Assembly: GCA_027923505.1 (NCBI GenBank)
Contig: BROI01000008.1
Location: 372,001 to 436,000 of the forward strand
From: Mayamaea pseudoterrestris
Lineage: Eukaryota > Bacillariophyta > Bacillariophyceae > Sellaphorales > Sellaphoraceae
Reading direction: 5' to 3'
Length of the DNA stretch: 64,000 nt
Positions 22,144 through 31,366 of this stretch are shown here, in pieces; the first letter of the stretch is position 1; each line of letters starts with the position of its first letter. The notes beneath the pieces are model-generated. The model ran no database searches and was not told the origin of the DNA. It saw only the letters and a program-made list of their open reading frames with translations. The position numbers and the translations under genes were made by a program.

Positions 22144-23781
22144 ATGTCGGGACCTCCGTTATATGCACAGCAACGACCAAGCACAGCTTCTCCTGCCGAA
22201 GATTGCCGAGATTACCTACGCACTGGACGCTGTAAATACGGGGGACAGTGCAAGTACCATCATCCAGCGAATGTACAGAGCGGAGGAGGTTTGCGAGGCC
22301 CCATTGACCCAAATGAACCGCTCTTTCCAGTTCGGCCGAATGAACCCACGTGCCAATATTACTTGAAACATGGCACTTGCAAGTTTGGCCAAGCGTGCAA
22401 GTTTAATCATCCTCCGCACGGTCAACAACCTTTGAAGGCGGTCATAAACGGAAACAACTCAGCGGCTGTTTTGGTTAATGTCACTCGCAATGAAGGACAG
22501 CATCAAGTCTTGTTTGATCAAGTTGCGACGGATGCGAATGGTAATCTCATGATGCTCCAGTTCCTTCCACAACGACCCGACGAACCAGATTGCATCTATT
22601 TTCTTAAAAATGGTCGCTGCAAGTATGGAGGCACCTGTCGATACCACCATCCCATTAACTTGAATCAACGTCGATTTAACTCTGGGGGAGGAGGAGCAGC
22701 AGACGACCAGCGGCGCAACCGATCGAATGCGCAGGACCAGTATCGAGTGGCGCCAAATGTTCAGTATGTCAGCCAGCTTGTACCTGCCTTTGCGCATAAC
22801 AACGTTTCGGATGGACAACCAGTCACTTATTACAAAATAGACAGCACTTCAGTTTCACAAGGGTTTAAGCCGGTGCAGATTGTTTCAGCAGCAGCAACAG
22901 CCACAGCAGCAGATGGGACAGCAACCTCGTTCGCAGTTCCATTGAATGATGCCGTCGCAGGCTCATCGTCAACGTCTTTGGCTTCATCGTTTGAGACAGC
23001 AGGTTCCACTATGGATCATTTAGGAGACGCTTCGGGCAACATCTGGAATCGAGCAAGGCGACATGGAAGTGGCGGCAGCCTTAACACAAGCATCGCCGAA
23101 GCGAGTCAGACTCGCATGCACAATGTTGCTAGCGAAGGAAACATTCGCCAACGGCTGCGTGCGGCCTCGTATGGAAGCGACTGCAATGGATCTCAATATG
23201 ACACTTCCACCATGACCTCAGCGACAAGCGTGCAAAGTATGAGTCGAAACACATCGGCCGGTTCCTGGCGAAACGATCGTCCATCAGAGGCCTCGCGCCG
23301 ACCACCTCAAAATAGTCAGTACGCTCTGCAGGTACCAAGCGGTCAGTCACAGCATATTTCGAGTAAGCGCTCGCCTCAAATTCGCGATCAAGCTACGATC
23401 CGCCGCAGCTCTCGAGCACGTGGCCAGCAGTCAGAGGAAAATGATGAAGGACTGACAATGATGACATCGGCCCTTTTGACCATGCTTGACACGACGGAAG
23501 AAGCTGGCGTAGGAATTAACGGTGATGAAGACGAAAGGTACCCTTCAGCCTCGTATCATATGGAGCCGACGGTTTTTGAGGAGCAGTTTGAGAGAATGGC
23601 GATGCAACAACCTCCTCCAGGTCTGGGCCCTGGCAACAACTCGGCTCGGTCCTCGTGGGCAGCGACTTTACAGGGTTCATCAAATCTTTATGGGGCATCC
23701 CGCAACCATCCTAACGGCCAAATGGAATCATTGGTCGACCAGTCATCTCAAGATGCCGATCTCGGCTTGTACTTTCCGTAA
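22144..23781 (+). CDS. Triple CCCH zinc-finger RNA-binding protein
   Basis: Single exon, 545 residues. Three C-x7/8-C-x5-C-x3-H fingers are seen near residues 20-42 (CRDYLRTGRCKYGGQCKYHHP), 69-90 (CQYYLKHGTCKFGQACKFNHP) and 148-170 (CIYFLKNGRCKYGGTCRYHHP). The YLRTGRCKYG-type lead-in is that of plant-type and protist CCCH proteins that bind mRNA. The remaining 370 residues are Ser/Gln/Asn-rich and presumably disordered, with Arg/Ser patches (SSKRSPQIRDQATIRRSSRARG). There is no RING or KH domain. A role in mRNA stability or translation is inferred from the family. It is convergent with HCF101, 234 bp apart. Confidence 0.85.
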   Translation: MSGPPLYAQQRPSTASPAEDCRDYLRTGRCKYGGQCKYHHPANVQSGGGLRGPIDPNEPLFPVRPNEPTCQYYLKHGTCKFGQACKFNHPPHGQQPLKAVINGNNSAAVLVNVTRNEGQHQVLFDQVATDANGNLMMLQFLPQRPDEPDCIYFLKNGRCKYGGTCRYHHPINLNQRRFNSGGGGAADDQRRNRSNAQDQYRVAPNVQYVSQLVPAFAHNNVSDGQPVTYYKIDSTSVSQGFKPVQIVSAAATATAADGTATSFAVPLNDAVAGSSSTSLASSFETAGSTMDHLGDASGNIWNRARRHGSGGSLNTSIAEASQTRMHNVASEGNIRQRLRAASYGSDCNGSQYDTSTMTSATSVQSMSRNTSAGSWRNDRPSEASRRPPQNSQYALQVPSGQSQHISSKRSPQIRDQATIRRSSRARGQQSEENDEGLTMMTSALLTMLDTTEEAGVGINGDEDERYPSASYHMEPTVFEEQFERMAMQQPPPGLGPGNNSARSSWAATLQGSSNLYGASRNHPNGQMESLVDQSSQDADLGLYFP

Positions 23782-24015
23782 AAAGTTTTAATGAGCTGCC
23801 ATTTGGAGTCCTTGTTTATATGCAGCTATAACGCTAACATTGGCACTTGTTGAATGGATATTTTGATTTTCTGTTTGTTGTTTGTGACAGTCGATAGAAT
23901 ATGGGCTGGCCGCTGTTGGCCTTTACCCAGAGACATAAAGAAACATATATTTTTCATCATTTCAAGCGACGAAGGCGTTGGAGAATAACGTCAAAAAAAT
24001 AAACAACGCCAAATT

Positions 24016-25755
24016 TTAGCTTGCTTGCTTGTCGTCGACAATAGTAGCACCTGCTGCGACTACCAGACTCTTCATGGAGTAAATGATTGTAGCCCCGTCA
24101 GCCCATTGTACGCCATAGCCGTAACGGCCACGTCTCTGCACGATTGTAGGGATGATTGCCGGATTCTTCTTCGTAGTTTTGATAACCATTACTTGATCAG
24201 ACTGTGTCTCCTCCATTCTTTTAAATGGACTTTCATCAAGGATTACTCCCGATTTTGGATCTCTGGCGCGAAGACTCACAGCTTTAATTTTCCGCTGTAC
24301 AGCTCCGAATTCGCCATAAAGGCGGACGTTGAAATTTTCGCTGACCTTGTCCAAAGAAAAATGAGTTGTCGCGACGTCAAAGACTGCATCTGACTCTGGA
24401 AACGTGGCTGTGACCTGGCTGTCAAGCTTGTTAAATTGCATCTTCAAGAGCTCACCCGTCAAAGCGTTTGCCAAAGTTCGGAAAGCCCCAAGCTCGCGAC
24501 CATATATTTCGCTTCGGACGAGGCAAAAGGGCTTTCCATCGTCATTTGCTGCATTCGTGTCTTCCGAAATGGGCAGCTGGACAGTCGCTGCGACATTTTT
24601 AAATTCATGGTTACTTTTGTCGCCAAGGCCACGACCGAATGGATAGTGCTTCCGTCCGCCTTCACATTCAAAATATGCCATGTTCTCTACAACAGCGACA
24701 GTCGGAACACCAAGCGAAGTAAACATTTCAATCCCTTTCATCGTATCCAGCGCCGCGAGCTTGGAAGGCGTCGTGACTGCGATTGACCCACTAATCTGTA
24801 GATCCTGCAAAACCTGAAGCTGTACATCGCCAGTGCCCGGAGGAAGATCCAAGACAAGAACATCAAGTTCTCCCCAATCAGTTCTTTTCATCAATTGCGA
24901 AACGACTTTACCCGCCATCGGACCTCTCATGACACTGGCACCATTTCCTTGTCCACTTCCCGGGACTCCGCTGTTAGCATTGACAAAACCAAGACTAAGT
25001 AATTTGACCTTTTCATGCTCAATTGGATAAACAAAGCCATTGCCAAGAGAACTCGACCGAATTGTAACATCCATTGGCCGTACCAGCATTGGCAGTGACG
25101 GACCGTAGATGTCAAGATCGACGAGTCCAACTCTACCTCCCATTGCCGCAAGTTCATATGCCAGATTGACGGCAACCGTGCTCTTTCCCACTCCACCCTT
25201 ACAGCTATAGACGGCAACAAAGTGAGCGACGTTCGTCAATCCAGGTCCCAAACTTGTAAACAGTTCGTCCGTGTCATCAACCAGTTGCGCCATCATTGGC
25301 CAAGGCGTCGAGGCAACCGCTTCGACATTCACAGTCGGGAGCTGCTGCACTAGCAAGCCTTGTGAGTCGATCCATTCCATTATCGATTTTTCAGCCTCTC
25401 TTTTGACTTGGTCTCTCAGTCGCGTCAGCTCGGGATGCAGCAGTGTCGGGAGTCGAAGCAATAAGTGCCAAGTCATTCCATCGTCCGAAACGGCAAATTT
25501 ACGATGTAGCCAATCTAGTGACGCCAAGTCTCGATCCAAAATAGGATCCTTGACTGCCAACGCCACTGATAAATGCAGATGGTCCTCCAACCGTGCTAAT
25601 TGTCGCTTGGAGAGAGTTTGAAGAAACCGATTCGCTGGTGCGTTTCGCGCTGAGCCGGTGAGTTGCGAACAACGCTTGCATTCCTGATAGCGTAGACTCT
25701 TTAACTGCGACGACGATGGGCGAAGCACCTTCAACATGGCGTTGACTACGACCAT
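24016..25755 (-). CDS. HCF101: HCF101-type Mrp/NBP35 Fe-S cluster carrier ATPase
   Basis: Single exon, 579 residues. Three parts are seen. A divergent DUF59/MIP18-like region spans about residues 50-130. The Mrp P-loop ATPase starts with the deviant Walker A CKGGVGKST near 185-193, then LVDLDIYGPSLPML, LVLDLPPGTGD and VVENMAYFECEGG...YPFG. The C-terminal DUF971 (about 478-575) contains SLRARDPKSGVILDE and GRYGYGVQWADGATIIYS. This order is diagnostic of HCF101, which delivers 4Fe-4S clusters to photosystem I in plastids and has mitochondrial versions in some protists. The N-terminal 45 residues are Arg/Lys/Ser-rich, as for organelle import, but show no clear signal peptide, so the organelle is undecided. 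Confidence 0.85.
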   Translation of the reverse strand: MVVVNAMLKVLRPSSSQLKSLRYQECKRCSQLTGSARNAPANRFLQTLSKRQLARLEDHLHLSVALAVKDPILDRDLASLDWLHRKFAVSDDGMTWHLLLRLPTLLHPELTRLRDQVKREAEKSIMEWIDSQGLLVQQLPTVNVEAVASTPWPMMAQLVDDTDELFTSLGPGLTNVAHFVAVYSCKGGVGKSTVAVNLAYELAAMGGRVGLVDLDIYGPSLPMLVRPMDVTIRSSSLGNGFVYPIEHEKVKLLSLGFVNANSGVPGSGQGNGASVMRGPMAGKVVSQLMKRTDWGELDVLVLDLPPGTGDVQLQVLQDLQISGSIAVTTPSKLAALDTMKGIEMFTSLGVPTVAVVENMAYFECEGGRKHYPFGRGLGDKSNHEFKNVAATVQLPISEDTNAANDDGKPFCLVRSEIYGRELGAFRTLANALTGELLKMQFNKLDSQVTATFPESDAVFDVATTHFSLDKVSENFNVRLYGEFGAVQRKIKAVSLRARDPKSGVILDESPFKRMEETQSDQVMVIKTTKKNPAIIPTIVQRRGRYGYGVQWADGATIIYSMKSLVVAAGATIVDDKQAS

Positions 25756-26136
25756 ACGTCCTGCAGGAACGCTCTATGAGTATATACTTTGATGGTTTTC
25801 CATCACCAACTTGCGTTTTGACGTTGATGGATCCAAAATCTTGGAGAACTGACGTACTGACATGAAGCGGCACTAAAATCTCAGTTATGTCGCTGCGACA
25901 TCATCGCGTTGTCCGAGGTTTATCTCGCTAGTACAGAGGTATGGAGGAAGTCCTGGCAGAAGCATTGAAAATTTCGATTTTTAATAAAGCCCTAGGCAAT
26001 ATTGGATGTAAATGTCATAAAGAATCCTGCCCCTAACATTGTTTTTTCTACGCGTGAAGCTACCGATCTTTTGTGTAGACATTCATTGCGTTTTGATTGG
26101 GTTTAGGTAAAAACGTGCGCTGCGATTGGCTCTATT

Positions 26137-26172
26137 GTTCGCTTGTATCGTTCGCCTAAGGAACAAGCGAAC
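26137..26172. repeat. Hairpin with a perfect 10-bp stem
   Basis: The arms gttcgcttgt (26137-26146) and acaagcgaac (26163-26172) are exact reverse complements around a 16-nt loop. It lies at the left edge of the accessory island, upstream of the tandem repeats. Confidence 0.7.
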
Positions 26173-26255
26173 CTAACCGAACCATGAATACTCGATATTA
26201 TTGCCTTCATATTTCTTGATCGTGGAAAACACTCTGATTGGCGTTTTCTGAACAT

Positions 26256-26379
26256 ACATTGTACAGTGTGTGGCAGTGTTGTAATGCATGTTATGTCGCT
26301 TGTGCTGTATTTAACTCACATTGTACTATATGCGGCAGTGTTTTAATGCAACTTGTGTCGCTTGTGCTGTGCTTCCATC
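26256..26379. repeat. Two tandem copies of a 62-bp unit
   Basis: Units begin acattgtac at 26256 and 26318 and share ggcagtgtt(g/t)taatgca and tgtcgcttgtgctgt, with scattered mismatches and a diverged last ten bases. A further ggcagtgt fragment occurs at about 26409. Confidence 0.75.
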
Positions 26380-26444
26380 GTGTCCCTCATTGAGTACGTT
26401 CTTTTTCTGGCAGTGTCGTTTGATCCATCATTGTATTTCCTCTT

Positions 26445-26726
26445 TTAGTTTTGCAGTGTCTTTTGGCCCATGCTGGTATCTCTTGATTGATGAGTTTTAG
26501 TATCGCGTGTTTCCGTATGTTGTCAAGAACGTTGGAATGGCTAATATAGAACGCGATGCACGCGTTGCCCGCATCAGAAGACCTCCGTTAGTTTTGCGGT
26601 GCCTTTTGGCCCATGCTGGTTTCTCCTTGATGAGTTTTAGTATCGCGTGTTTCCGCATGTTGTCGAAAACGTTGGAATGGCTAACATAGAACGCGATGCA
26701 CGCGTTGCCCGCATCAGAAGATTGCA
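26445..26726 (+). repeat. Two tandem copies of a 143-bp unit carrying the 5' end of the NAGN gene
   Basis: The units start ttagttttgc at 26445 and 26588. Each contains ttttggcccatgctggt, gatgagttttagtatcgcgt and an ATG followed by the first 15 codons of the NAGN family. Identity looks about 95 percent, so the duplication is recent. Confidence 0.85.
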
Positions 26727-26829
26727 GGAGGCCTGCGAAGAAGCGGAGGATGAGATTGTGTGGAACGCTGGAAACTTCTACAATGACAATTTGACGAATG
26801 AACTGATTTTGATTGACATTCGGCTATAG
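26537..26829 (+). pseudogene. Truncated tandem copies of the NAGN-family gene
   Basis: Two partial copies lie in tandem: one starts at the ATG at 26537 and loses the family after MANIERDARVARIRR. The other starts at 26677 and reads MANIERDARVARIRRLQEA...WNAGNFYND before ending in an unrelated 12 residues at 26829. They match the first third of the intact gene at 32363-32824 (minus strand) at about 90 percent nucleotide identity, including codon-level matches over GAGGATGAGATTGT and TGGAACGCTGGAAACTTCTA. The second could still express a 50-residue peptide. Their orientation is opposite to the intact copy, so the pair flanks the MBD cluster as inverted partial repeats. Confidence 0.8.
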
Positions 26830-26839
26830 TACATGTTAT

Positions 26840-27499
26840 CTACATATTATTTCGAGCAACAGTTTCGGGTTCGTTGCCAACTCTTGACTGTGCTTCTTCA
26901 ACTCTTGCCGAAAACGCTTTGACTTCGACAATGGAACGGAATTTATATCCAAACTTTGGAGAATAGTAGAACCTGTCATATTGACGTTTCTTGCCATACT
27001 TTGCACGTCGTCGTTTGCATATTTGTATCCAACCGATTGCCCAATTCATCGATCGATTATTAACGGGACAGGAATATTGTACTTTATCCCAGTTTTTCGT
27101 TGACTCTAACGACCGAAGTAGAGTTCCATAGTGTTTCACTCTTGTTCCGTCTTCTTGCATATGAGTCCGAAACAACACGTATTCGTTGTTAGCCAACTCC
27201 ATGCCAAAACCCATTTGCACATGTACCTCCACGCGCGCGCATACCTCCTTGAAGTACTTGTGAAGGTTGTCGTGTACGCCATCCATCACTGCTTGAGTTA
27301 CGTATTCTGCGTTGAAGTTAGTTCGTGAGGGAATCATGTTGTGCAGACTTTGCGATCCGTGTCTTGTAACTGCTTGGAGCAGCGACATGTTATAAACTTT
27401 GGACACTGCGAGACAGAACATGTAATTAATTGCAAAGTTGGGTAAGTGTCCGTGGACACAACATTTAGTAGCAGGCACTTGCGCGACTCGTAACAGCAT
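26840..27499 (-). CDS. MBD-like protein A (orphan N-terminal module plus methyl-CpG-binding-like domain)
   Basis: 219 residues from the ATG at 27499; the start agrees with where paralogue D begins. Residues 1-100 form an unknown module ending VHVQMGFGMELANNEYVLFR, shared with the three paralogues. Residues 154-201 form an MBD-like domain: IGWIQICKRRRAKYGKK, then YDRFYYSPKFGYKFRSIVEV. In MeCP2-type MBDs the Asp before the YxxSP turn and the Arg in FRS contact methylated CpG; both are kept here (D176, R188). Members of the MBD family bind DNA in the nucleus; this one's target is unknown. An upstream 110-codon frame on the same strand (27514-27846) could be a separate small gene or a 5' exon. 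Confidence 0.7.
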   Translation of the reverse strand: MLLRVAQVPATKCCVHGHLPNFAINYMFCLAVSKVYNMSLLQAVTRHGSQSLHNMIPSRTNFNAEYVTQAVMDGVHDNLHKYFKEVCARVEVHVQMGFGMELANNEYVLFRTHMQEDGTRVKHYGTLLRSLESTKNWDKVQYSCPVNNRSMNWAIGWIQICKRRRAKYGKKRQYDRFYYSPKFGYKFRSIVEVKAFSARVEEAQSRVGNEPETVARNNM

Positions 27500-27513
27500 C
27501 TTTACTTTGACAG

Positions 27514-27846
27514 TCAATGCAGGTGGTTGACTTGCGAAGGTAGTGAAAGGTTGAATTCGTCAACTCGTTTATATTGAAATGTGATTTTCCTTGGTCGAGA
27601 AAAACTCAACGCATAATCGTAGACATTGATATTTTTGTGGCGCTGGTTATCTAAGAGTTCTTTTCCTGTTAGCGTTGCGTTGTTCGCGAGATTGATATAT
27701 GTCACCATCTGGTATATATCCGATATCGAGCGTTGGGTGTTGCTCGTTGCCAATATTGGCAATATTGTTTGACGTGCTTCCGTTTTGGTGAAGCTGTGAG
27801 CGACCACCCGGCGCGCGATCCCGGCCGGATTCGCTAACGGATTCAT
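27514..27846 (-). CDS. Hypothetical 110-residue protein upstream of MBD-like gene A
   Basis: It starts with a true ATG at 27846 and stops 14 bp before the start of MBD-like gene A. The sequence (MNPLANPAGIARRVV..., ISDIYQMVTYINLANNATLTGKELLDN, ALSFSRPRKITFQYKRVDEF) has normal composition but no family I know and no counterpart next to the other MBD-like genes. It may be a real small gene, a 5' exon of gene A joined by an unrecognised intron, or chance. It is divergent from gene B, 98 bp between starts. Confidence 0.35.
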   Translation of the reverse strand: MNPLANPAGIARRVVAHSFTKTEARQTILPILATSNTQRSISDIYQMVTYINLANNATLTGKELLDNQRHKNINVYDYALSFSRPRKITFQYKRVDEFNLSLPSQVNHLH

Positions 27847-27944
27847 TTACAGTTGGGTCGTTTTTTGTTGGCGAACCGTGATGCGATCTTCACATCTCCG
27901 TGTAAAGTCCATTTGGCTCGTCTTGTTTGAATGAATCGTCTCTG

Positions 27945-28706
27945 ATGCTTCTTGGAAGAGATCACTCATGGGACAGCACTTCGGTTTCGGCTGAAGAGTG
28001 TGAAGAGCTGCCTCTTCTGTTGGAATGGTTTATAGTGCTGTTGGCTGAATCTAAAGTATTGAATCACAATCTCGTCGAAGTAATTCGATCATCGGGTGTA
28101 AACAATGTGGTGACGCTTGCGAATGACAATGAATCAGTCTTCCAGGAAGGAGGTGATGCATTGACCGACTTCATATTCTGTATTGTTGATAACAGGTTTC
28201 GAAGTCGGTTTGACGCTGTGTATGAGCGAGCACACGAACTCCTGCGCATGGGGTATACGGTCGATAAGGAATTCGAAAAGCCGTATATCTCTCGATTCTT
28301 TCGTTATCTTCCCGATGGTGAGTGTAAAGAGAGATATCGCACGCTGCGAGTAATTATGGGAAGCCGGTTGCAAGAATCGTGTGGAAGTAAGTTCTTCGCT
28401 CCGGTCGACTGCAGGAAAATGACTTGGGAAAGAGGATGGATACAGTCTCGTGTTCAGCGCGTCTCGCGAAATGGCGAAAGGCAAGCTCGTTTCGATACTT
28501 ACTATTACACGTATCATTATGGTTTCAAGTTTCGATCCATTCCGGAGGTGAAGAGATTTTTGAGGTTGTACCATCGGTACGGCGGGGAACGTAATCCTGA
28601 AAGGTCGGAGTTCGAGGCACGCAGACATATTGCGATATCGCGCCGTCAAGAAAAGGATGCTAAGGCTCGACGTAAGAGATACCAATGGGTCGACGTAGTT
28701 AAGTAA
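27945..28706 (+). CDS. MBD-like protein B
   Basis: 253 residues from the ATG at 27945. The N-terminal half (ELPLLLEWFIVLLAESKVL, LVEVIRSSGVNNVVTL, ALTDFIFCIVDNRFRSRF) lines up by pattern with proteins A and D. The linker ERAHELLRMGYTVDKE is the family's (V/L)xMG(F/Y) landmark. The MBD-like domain (about residues 162-215) reads ERGWIQSRVQRVSRNGERQ, FDTYYYTYHYGFKFRSIPEVKRFL, keeping the Asp and the FRS Arg. A basic tail (RRQEKDAKARRKRYQW) follows, suitable for DNA contact or nuclear import. Divergence between A and B is high at the amino-acid level, so the duplication is old. Confidence 0.7.
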   Translation: MLLGRDHSWDSTSVSAEECEELPLLLEWFIVLLAESKVLNHNLVEVIRSSGVNNVVTLANDNESVFQEGGDALTDFIFCIVDNRFRSRFDAVYERAHELLRMGYTVDKEFEKPYISRFFRYLPDGECKERYRTLRVIMGSRLQESCGSKFFAPVDCRKMTWERGWIQSRVQRVSRNGERQARFDTYYYTYHYGFKFRSIPEVKRFLRLYHRYGGERNPERSEFEARRHIAISRRQEKDAKARRKRYQWVDVVK

Positions 28707-29104
28707 TCTGCAACATAGAATGTGTTTCTATTGTTATTTATCTTGTAGACGGTCGCTTGTGGTTTCGCCATTCGTGTATCGTGTTGCACCTGTGGCCGTA
28801 CTGTGCCGACCGTGCGCGGGACAACGCTTTTGTTAAGCGTGTGAACTGAAAAGGACTTGTTGTTTGACACGTTAAGGGGTTTGACGGTTTCGAGAAAGAT
28901 AAATTCCGCTATGCAGCGATTTTCAAACGTCAGCACGCTCGCGTCGCATAACGAGAAGGAGTCGTTTTGCTGGTACGTGATGGCGAAATTTGAAATTTTG
29001 CCTCAACGCTCGATATGTTTACTTGTAGACGGCTATGTATTCTTACTACATATGTGTTTGTCTCTGTCATGCATATCATATTTGTTTTACGTCTATTTGC
29101 GATA
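28707..29104. other. About 400 bp between MBD-like B and the Helitron-MBD fusion, nothing recognised
   Basis: No family-like open frame was found. The in-frame ATG at 29015 extends the fusion protein by 30 hydrophobic residues, so part of this stretch may be coding or 5' UTR. Confidence 0.4.
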
Positions 29105-31366
29105 ATGCGTCTCGCAATACCATCGTTGGAAACCAAACGCGAACTTTTATCCCGAGCTTCTCAGGAGCTTGAGAGTTATGTCATTAAGGAGCCCCAGACT
29201 AAAACTCTTCATGCAGCTTTCTGCTGTGTTTGTGATGGTACTCCAGATGAGGCATATTGGCATAAAATGGTTTCTGTTACCAGAGTTGCGTCGCTGTGTT
29301 CGACTGCCAATATGCGAAAGGTTGATCTCTCCGACGTTTATCCGATGGACTTATTGAACGAATACACCGCTAAGCATCAAGCATTGAAGGATTATGTGTT
29401 ATCACCCGATGCCTACGTGAACAAAAGGAACGAGATATGCGTATGCCGTAAATGTCTTGTTGACCTAGAGACAAACGCAGAAGAGAGGAAAGCAAGGCGG
29501 CGGCCGCCGCGTCAATCAATCGCTAATGGGTATGTTATTGGCCATGAGCCTGAAGAGCTCAAGTGTCTCAATGAAGTCGAATTGGCTTTAATAAGTAAGG
29601 CGAAGCTCCATTGTCAGACATGGGTGTTTTTTGGAGGCTGTCACAAACAAATAAAGGGATGGACGACGCTTTTGAAGAACCATCCTGAAACTAACGTTGC
29701 TAATATGATGCAGATTCGGGATTCTGGCCTACACGGAAGACTCCTTGTGGTTCTATGTGGACCCTTCACTTCAACGCAGAAAGCCAAAGTGTTGCAGAAG
29801 ACCCGTGTTGATCCGGAAAAGGTTTTAAATGCCTGGAATTGGTTAAAGGTTAACAATTTTCGCTACCGTGACCTTCATATTCCCGACCCTGACAGCCTTC
29901 CGGTACCAAGAATTGTGGAAGATAAAGTAGAATGGCAAAGGAGTGTAAGCGTCGATGTTGAGAACGAAATGAGCATCACCCATGTCTTCCCGGATGTTAC
30001 TCTTCCTGGACGCATGAATGGAACGTTTCAGACTCAGGATGAATTCCGCAAGTATATTTTGGAGCATAACGGAGGGAATTACGAGGCGCAGATGCATGCT
30101 CGGCCTTCTGCTGACCGTTTCATGGATTTTGCGGGAGACACCATTGCAGATGCCTTTGTTTTACAGTTTCCTTACGGATTTACCGGTCTAGCCGATGACC
30201 CAGCTGTGCTGAAGTTGAAGAAGAGAAAAAGCAACACGCGATACTGCGGTCGAAAACGTATCGATGTTTACAAGAAGTATCTTCGGCATCGCAAATCTGT
30301 CTTTCATGGTCCAATGTTTGTCTTGGTAATAGAGAATCTTATTCTCAAGGAAGCCATCTTCAAAAGTGTTGTGATCCAGTGTAATATAAAACAAACGGAT
30401 GGTCGTTCCATTGCGGACAAATTCGGTACCATGTCCACCAGCCAGTTTGAAAAGGCGATTACAGATTGTCAGCAACAACACGGGGTTAACAAGCGAAACA
30501 CTACAGAGCATCGTTTTCTGCGCAGTATAACAGCGGTGTGTGAGAATCTGCCGCATACAAACGAAGCATCCCAGGATGCTCGCAAGGTATACTTTTCTTT
30601 CCTCATGAAATTCGGGATGCCCGCAATCTTTCTAACCGTTTCACCGGACGATCAGCGTAACTATCGCATTGTTGTTTACGCTCTCGGCAAAGAAAACTAT
30701 AATCCAGACAGTACAGTTAACGTGGCGAGCCTTACTGACCGACAGATTATCGACAATTTTCGGATGCGTCAGGATATTCGTTACGAGCATCCCGGGTTGT
30801 GCGCGGAGGAATATGAACGCGTTGTGAAAGCTGTTGTTAGTCATTTGTTCAATTGGGATATAGACAATCAGTGCAGTAAGGGAATCGGAATTTATTCTAA
30901 TCAGAGTATCGATGAAGTAATTGACAGAGTTTGTAATTTCCGCAGCCCATGGTTTCGTATTGCTGTCGCACGGCAATTCCGCTACATGACGACCCATGTC
31001 AGAATGGGCTTTGAAATGATACACGATGCTACTTCCGACTCATACTTTTTAGTTCGACGTTATAAGGTTCCTGTTGTCGAGTTACGCTGGCCGAGACTAG
31101 CTACAATCGAAAAGTCTCCACTAGGTGGGTCGATTACATTTCCACTTAGATTGCTTGGCTGTCGCAAAGAATGGGGTATTGGTTGGACGCGTTTGCAGAT
31201 ACCGGGTAATGATAAGACGCCGCGACGCGATTGCTTCTTTTCGCCCAAATTTGGATTCATGTTCATATCGATTGATCAGGTTAACTTCTTTGTAAGCCTT
31301 CTCGATCGATTCGAAGGGAGTGACTGGGAGATGGAGGAGTATGCTTTGTCAAAAGTCTGTGAATAG
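29105..31366 (+). CDS. Helitron N-terminal half fused to an MBD-like C-terminus (protein C)
   Basis: 753 residues from the ATG at 29105; an in-frame ATG at 29015 would add 30 hydrophobic residues, less likely part of the protein. Residues about 35-270 match DUF6570, the Cys-rich N-terminal domain of Helitron proteins: CCVCDG, CVCRKCLVDL, NGYVIGHEPEELKCLNEVEL, VFFGGCHKQIKG. About 330-590 match the Helitron_like_N region: FPYGFTG, YFSFLMKFGMPAIFLTVSPDD and YEHPGLCAEEYERVVKAVVSHLFNWD. The match stops just where a transposon would go on to its HUH nuclease motif. Instead the family's own module follows (IDEVIDRVCNF...VRMGFEM), then an MBD-like domain (GIGWTRLQIP, DCFFSPKFGFMFISIDQV). No HUH/Tyr nuclease or helicase is seen, so it cannot transpose alone. 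The MBD's usual FRS Arg is Ile here. Confidence 0.78.
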   Translation: MRLAIPSLETKRELLSRASQELESYVIKEPQTKTLHAAFCCVCDGTPDEAYWHKMVSVTRVASLCSTANMRKVDLSDVYPMDLLNEYTAKHQALKDYVLSPDAYVNKRNEICVCRKCLVDLETNAEERKARRRPPRQSIANGYVIGHEPEELKCLNEVELALISKAKLHCQTWVFFGGCHKQIKGWTTLLKNHPETNVANMMQIRDSGLHGRLLVVLCGPFTSTQKAKVLQKTRVDPEKVLNAWNWLKVNNFRYRDLHIPDPDSLPVPRIVEDKVEWQRSVSVDVENEMSITHVFPDVTLPGRMNGTFQTQDEFRKYILEHNGGNYEAQMHARPSADRFMDFAGDTIADAFVLQFPYGFTGLADDPAVLKLKKRKSNTRYCGRKRIDVYKKYLRHRKSVFHGPMFVLVIENLILKEAIFKSVVIQCNIKQTDGRSIADKFGTMSTSQFEKAITDCQQQHGVNKRNTTEHRFLRSITAVCENLPHTNEASQDARKVYFSFLMKFGMPAIFLTVSPDDQRNYRIVVYALGKENYNPDSTVNVASLTDRQIIDNFRMRQDIRYEHPGLCAEEYERVVKAVVSHLFNWDIDNQCSKGIGIYSNQSIDEVIDRVCNFRSPWFRIAVARQFRYMTTHVRMGFEMIHDATSDSYFLVRRYKVPVVELRWPRLATIEKSPLGGSITFPLRLLGCRKEWGIGWTRLQIPGNDKTPRRDCFFSPKFGFMFISIDQVNFFVSLLDRFEGSDWEMEEYALSKVCE

